Shown: positions 25,422 to 34,079 of the stretch, piece after piece | How positions within the stretch are numbered: the first letter of the stretch is position 1 | Layout: each line of letters starts with the position of its first letter | Source: JAICMB01 sp963795935 | GTDB taxonomy: Bacteria; Acidobacteriota; Terriglobia; Bryobacterales; Bryobacteraceae | Reading direction: 5' to 3' | Length of the DNA stretch: 64,000 nt | NCBI GenBank assembly: GCA_963795935.1 | Contig: CAWCJO010000002.1 | Location: forward strand, 458,188-522,187 | Notes under the pieces: model-generated | The model's input: only the letters and a program-made list of their open reading frames with translations | What the model was told of the DNA's origin: nothing | Databases searched by the model: none | Position numbers and translations under genes: made by a program

Positions 25422-26321
25422 ATGCTTAATCGAAATACGCTCATCCTCTCGCTTGCGCTGCTGCCCATCGCCGTTCCGGCCAGCGCCGGCTCCTTCGCCT
25501 ACATCGAAAGCGCCAACCAAACCGGCGCCGTCTTCGGTACGCTCAATCTCTCCACCGGGGCATTTCAACAGATCGGCCCCGGTCTTTCGGACCAGGGAAC
25601 GGGCCTGGTCCCTCAAGCGAACGGATCGCTCCTCACCTTGGGATATGACGGCGCCCTGGAGGCGATCAACTCCAGCACCGGCATCGAAACCCTGATCGGC
25701 GCAACCGGCCTGGGCGACTGTTCCATCCCCGGCGTCTCTCCATGCGGAGCGAATTCCGCGCTGGGGTTTGGCAGTCTGAACGGAACCGTTTACGCCACGG
25801 ATTTTGCCGGCAATCTGTACACCGTCAATCCAGCTACTGGTCAAGCGACGAAGATCGGTTCCACCGGATTGGCCCCAGTTACATTTGTGCCGGGACTCCC
25901 AGGCGCGAATGGGACGTGGACCGGCGCCGATGAGTCCCTCTTCTCGGCGGGCGGGAAGTTGTACGCCAACGAGGACTTCGTCACAATCGATCCAACCAGC
26001 CCAAACCCGGTCGTGGGAGTAGTGCTTCCGGACGCTATTTACCAGATCGACACCAGTACAGGGCTAGCGACCCGGGTGGCGTCCACGCTAACGCCGCTCA
26101 ACGCATTTGTAAACGTGGACGGTACGGAATACGGGTTCGACGGAAACGTGGGTGAGGTGGTATCGCTCAGCGTGACGAACGGAAACACCGCGGTCGTGAG
26201 CAACTACGATCCATCCGCCGGCCTGCTCTCCGGCGCGGCGCCAACCCCCGAGCCGATGTCGCTCGGGCTAACACTTATCGGGATAGCCGGGCTTGCGCTC
26301 TGGAAACGGCGTGTCACATAG
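25422..26321 (+). CDS. PEP-CTERM sorting-domain protein
   Basis: A 299-residue secreted protein: signal peptide (LILSLALLPIAVPASAGS), then repeated beta strands of a propeller-like type with recurring NSSTG, NPATGQATKIG and DTSTGLATRVA, each about 45 residues apart. The C-terminal sorting signal is TPEPMSLGLTLIGIAGLALWKRR. An exosortase elsewhere in the genome would cut after the PEP motif. It is intact, unlike the PEP-CTERM gene at the left edge. It starts 69 bases from the divergent winged-helix/TPR regulator and ends 4 bases before the convergent glycoside-hydrolase gene. Confidence 0.85.
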   Translation: MLNRNTLILSLALLPIAVPASAGSFAYIESANQTGAVFGTLNLSTGAFQQIGPGLSDQGTGLVPQANGSLLTLGYDGALEAINSSTGIETLIGATGLGDCSIPGVSPCGANSALGFGSLNGTVYATDFAGNLYTVNPATGQATKIGSTGLAPVTFVPGLPGANGTWTGADESLFSAGGKLYANEDFVTIDPTSPNPVVGVVLPDAIYQIDTSTGLATRVASTLTPLNAFVNVDGTEYGFDGNVGEVVSLSVTNGNTAVVSNYDPSAGLLSGAAPTPEPMSLGLTLIGIAGLALWKRRVT

Positions 26322-26325
26322 CATG

Positions 26326-29300
26326 TCAGCGCTTCAGCAGCCAGACTTCCGCCAAGCCGGGATTTCTCGCGCCAGTTGAGCGATGCCCTCGTTCGTGGGC
26401 CGGTCCCATGTCAGGACCAGCCTGCGATCTTTCAGAAATTTCGAGTCCACGGGAAATTCTTTGAATTCGCCCATCTTCTTTCCGTCCACGGTGGGCGCTA
26501 CGCGCTCGCCATTGATCCGCAGTAAAGCCTGACCGGCGCCGGTCGAGCGCACCACGTAAGTCGCGTTCGGATCGAGCGCTTCGTACACCACCGCGATCGG
26601 CCACATCGTGGTCTGCCACGACAGGCGCGCGCGGCTGTGGCCCTGATCCCACCACCAGAACGTCGGTCCCGGCTGCCGCGCCAAATCCTGCCCCGGCGCG
26701 ACGCTGATAACGCACGACATGCGGCTCCTTGGCGATGTTGCCGATATCGTCGTAAAAGCTGCCCGGCCCGGGATTTTCCCACGTCGCCAGCTCATGCAAA
26801 CGCCGGACCTTTTCGGCTTCCGATGCCAGGCCGCGAATCTCCGCGAACTGATCTTCGAGCCACCAGCGGTTATTCAGCGGATAATCGATGAAATCGAGAA
26901 CCGCGCCGCGCTCTTCGCCAATCGCGTAGTATTTCTCGCACGCTGGTCTGTAGCCCGATGGAGTGGAACAGCTCATCGCAAAGATCGACAATGCGCGCGC
27001 GAAGCTCCGGGCTGACGGGTTGGCTGCACGGCACGATTCAGAACGCCGCTGGCCGCTTTCATCGCGTTATCGGCACCCAGCTTCGGCGCGTCCGCCATGA
27101 TCGCGTTGGCCTCGGATTCCAGCTTCGTCTCATAAATCAGACGATGGCGATCGTAGGCGTCGTAATTGGCGCGCAGCAGGCACATCTGCCAGCGCCAGTT
27201 TGTTTCGAGCTGCGGAGCGCGCTTCTGGAGTTCCTGCCAGCGCAGCAGCGTGCCTTCCACGGCGCCGTTGTCAATCAGCGGACCGTGCCAGTTCTTCTCC
27301 AACGCCAGAATCGCGTCGGCCGCCTCTTCGGCGACGGCGGGGTTGAAGTACACGCGCGCGTAATCGATCAGGATGTCGCGAACGCTTAGATTGGGGTTCC
27401 AGCTCAGCGCGCTCCAGATGGTCTTGTTGACGTCATCGTGGACTCCATCGGAATACGATATAAATCCGTCCGTATAGCCGGCATAGCGGTTGTGGATGGC
27501 GGCGAATTCCGCCGGGCGTGGATTGACGGCTTCGCGCCCCAGCGTCAGCGCATAGGCCTGGTCCCATTCCGGGCACCTCATACTGCGCAAGCTTATTATG
27601 CGTGATGTCGGGATAATCGCGCAGCTTGTATTGCTCGGCAGCCGCAGCCGCGTTGGCCCCAGAGGCGGGCTCGAGGGGCCGCCCACGAGTCCGGCGAACC
27701 ACCACGGCTTTTCGCGCGTCGATGTACTCGTAGATATGATCGACCTGCGCGGGCGTGAACCATTGCAGTGAAATCCAGATCCTGGCGTCGGGATGCGCCG
27801 GGCGCATCCGCTTGCGCCATGTCTTCGAGCAGCGGCAGCACCAGCTCCGGCGGGTTGTGGCCGGGATCGCCGCCGGGAAAAAGATGCCGGTCAGCTCCGG
27901 CGTGTCGCTCGAAGAATTCCTCGAAGCGATCGAGGAATTGTCGCCCGCAGCGCGGTTTCTTTCAGATCGAAATCGGCCGGAACCCAGGCCCAATAGTCGA
28001 GACCATAGCGTTGGCAAATCTCGCCGATGGCGCGATTGATTTCCCTCCGCGGAACTTTCATTACCGGCGTGGGCCGATCGTCCTGCAGCGGGATGCCTTC
28101 GATGCTGTTGACGCCGAAGAAGGTCAGCTCGCGGATGTACTGCTCGAACTGCGCGGCATTCCAGGCATCGTAGGAATTGGCCTGCGCGCGATAACCGAGT
28201 TGGTGGCCGCGAATGGAATAGGCGGGCGCCGTCGTGATATCCACGGATTTGGCGATGCTCAAGCGGCCCTTGCCCCAATCCATGCGCCGCAAAAGTTGGC
28301 CGACGCCGAAAAGCGTCCCGCGCGGGATCCGCGGCGCTGAAATTTTCACAACCGGCGCGTCGCCCGCGCCGGCGATGTATAGATGATAGCCCTCGGGCTT
28401 GATCGCGGCATCTCCCGACGCGATCGCGATTGCGGGTTTGCCCGCGGCCGGCGTGGTCGAAATGTTCAGACGGATGCCGGTGCGCTTTTCGATCTCCTCG
28501 ACAAGCACCGTGGCCGCCGTCTTCTCGGGCAGCGGAATCGGACCGGCTCGCGTCACCACCGTTGCCCCGCTCAGGTCGATCGCTCCCGGCGCGCCGGTCG
28601 AATCCGGATCCCAGATCGTCGCGGCGATGAAGCGCTCGTTGTGCGGAGCGTCGTTGAAATAGTAGACCGTGACGATCTTGCCGTCGGGGCGTTGGACGCT
28701 GCGCGTATAGCCCATGTCCCACGCCGCCGCGCCGTCGCGCAGGGTCACGATATCGCCCCAGGTCTTGCCTTCATCGCGGCTCAAACGCGCGCGGATGCTG
28801 TATGGCTCGGCGCGGTAGCCGTATGTCACGCATAGCCGCCCGTCGCGCAGCTTCAGCAGCATCGGCGGATTGCCGCCGAACTCGCCCGTGTCGGCGACCG
28901 TACCCGCGAATTGCCAAGTGCGCGCCGTTATCGCCGGACTCATAGCTGTCGATGCGATTCGCCTTTCCATCGTGGACGCGAACCGTGGTGAACAGCCGCT
29001 CGCTCGAGAGGCGCACGGTGGACGGCATAATCGCGAAGCCCTCCGGCTCCTCGCCGATATAGGAAACAAACTTCCAGGTGAGGCCGCCGTCGCTGGTGCG
29101 CACGCAAAAAGGACGGCCTTCGCGGCGATTCGATTTCGCCTGCGTCAGAAAAACCATCGCGTCGCGCGGGCCGTTGACGATGTAATCCGTTCGCGCCGCC
29201 ACCCCGTTGCCGAATTGAGGAAAGCGGAACGGGCCGCTCCAGCTTTTTCCTTTGTCGTAGGAATACCAGAGCAGCGATGGTCCGGTGTTCGAATCGAGGA

Positions 29301-29673
29301 AACGGGTGGTCATCGCGAAACCGGGATGCTGGAAATCGATCGGCTCTTTCAAATCCTGCGGCTCGCGGCCGCCCTGCGCCGGAGGGAGCAGGTCGCGCGG
29401 CGTTTCGATCGTCCATGTTTCACCGCCGTCCAGGCTGCGCGCCAGGCGCGGCTCTTCCGGCTTATCGGGATCTTGTTGGTGACGGTCGGGCGGACGCACC
29501 TTGTGATACGCGGCGCTGAAGCCCACCAGAATTTCATCGCCCCACGACCAGATGCCGTGATTCGCCGGCCATCCGCCGAGCCGCCCCGTCTCGCGGTACA
29601 CCAGCTTCTGCTCCGGAACGGCCGCGCCGCACGTAAGACCGGCGGCGAGAAAAACGGCCAGCGCAAACTTCAT
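26326..29673 (-). pseudogene. sialidase fused to glycoside-hydrolase-like protein, many frameshifts
   Basis: The N-terminal about 380 residues are a secreted BNR/sialidase-like propeller: signal MKFALAVFLAAGLTCGAAVP, Asp boxes SLDGGETW, SYDKGKSW, RTSDGGLTW, SRDEGKTW. After WDPDSTGAPGAIDLSGATVV it runs into a second enzyme that aligns along its length with the intact protein at 34080: LVEEIEKRTGIRLNI (GH67/GH20b-type N-terminal domain), RGHQLGYRAQANSYDAWN, IRELTFFGVNSIE, DPGHNPPE, DYPDITHNKLAQYEVP, ISYSDGVHDDVNKTIWSAL, NWHGPLIDNGAVEGTL and the end LAEVWLLKR. At least six frame changes are needed (about 28925, 27905, 27840, 27690, 27575, 26980, 26690). Repaired it would be about 1100 residues, acting outside the cell on an acidic glycan. 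It follows the TonB receptor gene after 5 bases. Confidence 0.75.
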
Positions 29674-29678
29674 GAGCT

Positions 29679-32600
29679 TTACCAGTGCAGCCGTAGCGCG
29701 AATTGGATTTGACGGCCCGTCGTGACCACGCTTGTGATCGTACCGGCGGCGAGGCTGCCGATGCTCGTGTTCGGGTATCCAAAGTTCGCCTTATTTAACA
29801 CGTTGAAGAACTCGCCGCGCAAGGTGATCCCCGATCTTTCGGTGATGCGGAAATCCTTGTGCGCGCCCAAGTCCCAGGTTTCGAGTCCGGGCGCGATAAT
29901 GATATTCCGTCCGGCGTTGCCGAAAGTGAAAGCCGGCGGCGCCTGGAAACAGCTCGTGTTAAACCACTCTTGAATAGTCCGCTGCGAGCTCGGCAGATTG
30001 CCGTCGCACACGCGATTCGGATATTGCGTTGTGCCGGTATTGGACGTGGACGTCGCCATGGAAAGGCTGCCGGGAGGCCCGTCCTGAGCGGTGACGATGC
30101 TGCTGAGCTGCCATCCGCCCGCGATCATGTCAAACGCGCGGTTCGCATTCGTCATGTACCTGCGGCCGTGACCGAAGGGCAGATCGTACAGAAAGTTGAG
30201 CGTGAAGCGGCTCGGATAATTGAAGTCCGCTAAACCATACTCGGCTTTCACATCGCGCGGGTTCTGGACGTTTTGCCGCGACTCGGCCGAAGCGGAATTA
30301 CCGCCGCCCCCTTCGTCGAGCGCCTTGCTCCAGGTGTAGGCGGCGAGGAACGACAGGCCGTTGCTGAAGCGCTTCTCCGCCGAGAGCTCCAGAGCGTGAT
30401 AGGTGGAAATGCCATCCGGTTCCCACGAAGAAATCGATGCGTACTGCGGCCAGGGGCGTCGAGGGGGAATGGCGCCGGGGCCGGGATAGGCCGTGTCTTC
30501 GTCGAGCGCGATGTAGAGATGATTTCCGCGCGTACCCACGTAAGAGCCGCGCACCACCAGCGAGGAAGCAAGCTGGCGCTCCACCGTGAAATTCCATTGC
30601 TGCATATTCGAGGTCTGGTCCGAAGTCGGAATATATACTTCGCTCGGCAGATTGCTCGGAGAGAGCGTGGTGGGAATGCCGGAGGCCGTGGTCAGGCAGG
30701 GAACGGTGGTGCTGCAACTCACGCTGTACTGTTGCGAGAACGGATAATTAATCCACAGCCGCGCCGATCCGCCCGTGCCTTGCTCATTAAAATAGTACAG
30801 ACCGTAGCCGGTGCGAACCACCGTTTTCTCGCCAATGCGATACGCCAGCCCGATGCGCGGACTGAAGTCGTGCGGCTGCGTATTGAGAATGGAACTGGAA
30901 ACGCCGTTCTGACCAGCCAGATCGACGCCGCCTGTCGACGGATTGAAGTCGGACATGCGGTTATAGCGCTCCACCGGCGGCGTGAACAGGTCGTAGCGAA
31001 TGCCGTAATTGATGGTCAGGCGCGTCGTCGCGCGCCACTGGTCTTGCGCAAATCCTCCGTATTCGGTGTAGCTAAGATACGGCACGCCATTGGGAAGAGC
31101 GGCTTTGGTGGAACTGCCGGGCAGGCCGAGGAGAAAATCGGCGAATGCGTTTCCGGTACCGGACACCGATGCGGGGTTGTTGGTGTAGTTGCCGCTGAAG
31201 GACAGACTGCCGGAAGAACCGGAAAGCTGGAAGAAGCCGAACCCGTTGTGAACGGCGCTGAAGCCGAATTTCAGCGCGTGAGCGCCGCGCGTGTAGGACA
31301 CCGTGTCGCTGACCTGGTACGTGTTCTGTGGAACGATCTCGGGAACGGAGCTGGAGCTGTATCCGGAGTAGCCGCTGAGGCTGAAGCTGGCCAGTCCCGA
31401 CGCGACATAGCTCGTGTTGGAGCCGAGCAGCCCCAGCGCCTGAGAAGTGTTGTTGCCCAGATCGATAGGCGTCACCTGCAGGTAGAAGCGCGTGTAGCCG
31501 ATGGCGATCTGGTTCACCAGCGACGGCCCGAACTGGTGAATTTCCTGCAGCGTGGCCTGCGTGCTCGGCGCGTGGTTCAGACGGTTCGATCCGGCGAAGG
31601 AGAGCGGGTTGAGCACGCCGTTGTTCTGGACGGGAAGGGCGTTCGGGTAGGTGATGTCGGCGGCGCCGTAGGTGTAGCGCGCAAACATGCTGTCGCTTTC
31701 CGAAAAGGTATGGTCGATGCGGCCGTCCCATTGATCCTCCGTCTGTACCGTGAGCGGGTTCAGACGCAGGTTATTGGTCTGGCCGGGAAGATTCGGAAGC
31801 GGGAAGATCTGAAGAATATTTTTAGCGATGGGGTCGATTTCACTCGCTGGAATCACGTTGCCGGGAAACTGCGTGCGCGTGTTCGTCGCGGCATTGTACG
31901 TGGTCGGGTCGTAGATCTTGTTCGGGTACGCGCTGAAGTCGCCGCTGCGCTCCGCCGCGGTCGGCTCCGAAAGAAGAGATGTCGTCGACGAGTGTACGCG
32001 CAGGCCTTGATAATCGGCGAAGAAAAACGTCTTGTTCTTAATGATGGGTCCGCCGATCGCGCCGCCGAATTGGTTTTGCTGAAAAGGCGGCTTCTGGGCA
32101 TCGAAGAACTGCCGCGCATCGAAAGCGTAGTTGCGCAGAAATTCAAACGCCGATCCGTGGATCTCGTTGGAGCCGGAACGCGTGATCACGTTGACGATCG
32201 CGCCGCCGGTGGCGAATTCGGCGTCGGAATTTCCAACCTGGACCTTGAATTCCGAAATATCTTCGAGATTCGGAAACACCTTCAGCGTTCCAACCGACTG
32301 ATCGCGGTCGTCCAGCCCGTCGATCGTAAAAAGATTAAACGTCCCGCGCGCTCCGCTGGCGGTAATCTCGGCTCCGGCGCGCGCCGTCTCGTTGCCGCCA
32401 TGCGTCTGGCGAATGCCTCCGACCGGGCCGGCCGTCACGCCGGGCACCAGCAGCCCAAGCTGCGCAAAGTTGCGGCCGTTCAACGGGAGCTGTTCGGTCG
32501 CTTGCTGGCCGATCACGTTGCCGACCTCGGTCGATTCCATGTTGATCAGCGGCGCCCCGCCCTGTACCGTGACCTCCTGTTGAACGCCGCCCACCTGCAG

Positions 32601-32963
32601 CTTGAAGTCCTGCTGCACGACCTGCTGGATTTGCAGCGTAAGGTCGTTGCGGATGGCGGGCGCGAAGCCTTGCGCCGTCACTTCGATGGAATAAATGCCG
32701 GGCTTGAGGAGCGGCACAGTGTAGTAGCCGTCGCCACTGGTCGCCTTGAGGACCGATACCCCGGTGTCCTTCTCGGTAACCTTCACCTGCGCATTCGGGA
32801 TGCCGGCGCCGGTGGCGTCCGTGACCTGCCCGGAGAACGTTCCGCTGGCGTTCACCTGCGCGAAGGCGTTCGGCAATCCCGCGATCAGGGCAAAACATGC
32901 AAGCGTAAGGCAACTGTGTTTGAATCGCATTCGAGAACTCCGTCGTTGCTGATACTTCATCAT
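29679..32963 (-). CDS. TonB-dependent receptor, Oar/carboxypeptidase-regulatory type
   Basis: A 1094-residue outer-membrane protein: signal peptide (CLTLACFALIAGLPNAFAQ), carboxypeptidase-regulatory-like beta domain at about residues 40-120 (GTFSGQVTDATGAGIPNAQV), plug domain at about 120-270 (EQLPLNGRNFAQLGLLVPGV, FNLFTIDGLDDRD, FKVQVGNSDAEF), then a barrel ending in an aromatic residue (QIQFALRLHW). It imports a large substrate with energy from TonB. It is the second gene after the aldolase (2-base gap) and directly precedes the sialidase-fusion gene, so the cargo is probably the oligosaccharide or acid released by those enzymes. The gene is intact although its 3' neighbour is badly damaged. 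Confidence 0.9.
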   Translation of the reverse strand: MMKYQQRRSSRMRFKHSCLTLACFALIAGLPNAFAQVNASGTFSGQVTDATGAGIPNAQVKVTEKDTGVSVLKATSGDGYYTVPLLKPGIYSIEVTAQGFAPAIRNDLTLQIQQVVQQDFKLQVGGVQQEVTVQGGAPLINMESTEVGNVIGQQATEQLPLNGRNFAQLGLLVPGVTAGPVGGIRQTHGGNETARAGAEITASGARGTFNLFTIDGLDDRDQSVGTLKVFPNLEDISEFKVQVGNSDAEFATGGAIVNVITRSGSNEIHGSAFEFLRNYAFDARQFFDAQKPPFQQNQFGGAIGGPIIKNKTFFFADYQGLRVHSSTTSLLSEPTAAERSGDFSAYPNKIYDPTTYNAATNTRTQFPGNVIPASEIDPIAKNILQIFPLPNLPGQTNNLRLNPLTVQTEDQWDGRIDHTFSESDSMFARYTYGAADITYPNALPVQNNGVLNPLSFAGSNRLNHAPSTQATLQEIHQFGPSLVNQIAIGYTRFYLQVTPIDLGNNTSQALGLLGSNTSYVASGLASFSLSGYSGYSSSSVPEIVPQNTYQVSDTVSYTRGAHALKFGFSAVHNGFGFFQLSGSSGSLSFSGNYTNNPASVSGTGNAFADFLLGLPGSSTKAALPNGVPYLSYTEYGGFAQDQWRATTRLTINYGIRYDLFTPPVERYNRMSDFNPSTGGVDLAGQNGVSSSILNTQPHDFSPRIGLAYRIGEKTVVRTGYGLYYFNEQGTGGSARLWINYPFSQQYSVSCSTTVPCLTTASGIPTTLSPSNLPSEVYIPTSDQTSNMQQWNFTVERQLASSLVVRGSYVGTRGNHLYIALDEDTAYPGPGAIPPRRPWPQYASISSWEPDGISTYHALELSAEKRFSNGLSFLAAYTWSKALDEGGGGNSASAESRQNVQNPRDVKAEYGLADFNYPSRFTLNFLYDLPFGHGRRYMTNANRAFDMIAGGWQLSSIVTAQDGPPGSLSMATSTSNTGTTQYPNRVCDGNLPSSQRTIQEWFNTSCFQAPPAFTFGNAGRNIIIAPGLETWDLGAHKDFRITERSGITLRGEFFNVLNKANFGYPNTSIGSLAAGTITSVVTTGRQIQFALRLHW

Positions 32964-32965
32964 TA

Positions 32966-33898
32966 TTAGCTTTCAGCGCCCACCCCGTCGAGCATACCGG
33001 CTCGCGCGAGAGCGCCGCGGATTTGCTGCGTTTCCTCCGCCCCGTATGGCTGAAAAGGATCCGCCAGCACGTTGCGGCAGTACCCCAAAATCGACATGGC
33101 GCATTTCAGACCCCGGATATAGCTGGAGCCTGCGCGGCTGAGGTGATAGACGTGAGCGCTGAGGTGCAGGATAGTCGCCTGCAGCGTTCCCGCCTCGATC
33201 TTGTCCCCCGCCGCGGCGGCCTTGTAAAGCGATACATAAAGCTCCGGCCACAGGTTTGCCCCGCCGGTGACGCCGCCGTGAGCGCCCATCGATACAGCCT
33301 CCGCAAGCTGTTCTTCCGGCCCGCAGAAGATCGCAAAATCGGGGCGGTGTTCGAATTTGCGGATCACAGCCGCGAGATAGCCCAGGTCGCCGGAGCTGTC
33401 CTTCAGGCCGCAAACATTCGGGTAATCGGCAGCTATGGCGATAGTCTCCGGAGAAAATTCGGTCTTCATCATCGCCGGATAGTTGTAGAGATACAGCGGA
33501 AGCGGCAACTCCGCCGTGAGGCGCTCCAGATACCGCAGCAGCTCGCTCTGCGTAAGCGCGAAATAATAAGGCGGACCCGTGACAAGCGCCGCCGCACCCG
33601 CCTTTGCGGCGCGCTCGGCGAATTTCAGACTTTCGACCATCGATGTGTCCGTGATGTTGACCAGGACGGGCACGCGTCCCCCGGCCGCGCAACACGCGCG
33701 CTGGACCATTTCGTCGCGCACGCGGTAGCTCAGGCCGGCTGCCTCGCCGGTTGTGCCGAGCGTGAAAAGTCCACTCACGCCCGCCGCGATCATTTTTTCG
33801 CTCAGCCGTTCCACCGCCTGCTCGTCCAGAGCGTCGCGGTCGATTAACGGCGTCACCATCGGCGGAATGATGCCGCGGAGCGGCGTAGATCCCCTCAT
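32966..33898 (-). CDS. DHDPS/N-acetylneuraminate-lyase family aldolase
   Basis: A 310-residue class I aldolase with a complete site: TLGTTGEAAGLS (substrate carboxylate loop), Tyr138 in LYLYNYPAM, and the Schiff-base Lys166 in CGLKDSSGD. The family cleaves or forms 2-keto-3-deoxy acids (dihydrodipicolinate, N-acetylneuraminate, 2-keto-3-deoxygluconate). Placed ahead of a TonB receptor and a sialidase fusion, a catabolic lyase role is likely, but the exact substrate is not readable. The start at 33898 is favoured over a GTG at 33934 because a promoter lies between them. Confidence 0.85.
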   Translation of the reverse strand: MRGSTPLRGIIPPMVTPLIDRDALDEQAVERLSEKMIAAGVSGLFTLGTTGEAAGLSYRVRDEMVQRACCAAGGRVPVLVNITDTSMVESLKFAERAAKAGAAALVTGPPYYFALTQSELLRYLERLTAELPLPLYLYNYPAMMKTEFSPETIAIAADYPNVCGLKDSSGDLGYLAAVIRKFEHRPDFAIFCGPEEQLAEAVSMGAHGGVTGGANLWPELYVSLYKAAAAGDKIEAGTLQATILHLSAHVYHLSRAGSSYIRGLKCAMSILGYCRNVLADPFQPYGAEETQQIRGALARAGMLDGVGAES

Positions 33899-33913
33899 AG
33901 AAGCAATGGGCCA

Positions 33914-33944
33914 ATTATACCCATTCCGTTTCACATTCTGTCAA
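33914..33944 (-). promoter_or_regulatory. sigma70-type promoter of the aldolase/TonB/sialidase operon
   Basis: On the minus strand a perfect TTGACA (33939-33944) and a perfect TATAAT (33914-33919) are separated by 19 bases, slightly long. Only 15 bases lie between the -10 box and the ATG at 33898, so the transcript would have a leader of under 10 bases. No Shine-Dalgarno sequence precedes the ATG. Confidence 0.6.
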
Positions 33945-34062
33945 GACGCGTTGATTCGTGAAATGAGTGCGCCCCCGCCTGCTTGGCTACGCCCAGCCGC
34001 GCCATGGCTTATCAGGCCGCGGCCGTCCGGGAGCGGCCTTCCTCATTTCCTGAAACACTATG

Positions 34063-34068
34063 TATAAT
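34063..34068 (+). promoter_or_regulatory. -10 box of the glycoside-hydrolase/HpcH operon
   Basis: A perfect TATAAT lies 11 bases before the ATG at 34080. It shares the nine-base core GTATAATTG with the divergent promoter at 33912-33920. No good -35 is visible at the usual distance, which suggests an activator-dependent promoter. The leader would be a few bases or none. Confidence 0.5.
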
Positions 34069-34079
34069 TGTGAAATATC

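Noticed and set aside
30273..32969. 898-codon plus-strand open frame opposite the TonB receptor
   Set aside because: It is the antisense shadow of a clear TonB receptor in GC-rich DNA. Its translation is Arg/Gly/Val-rich without any domain.
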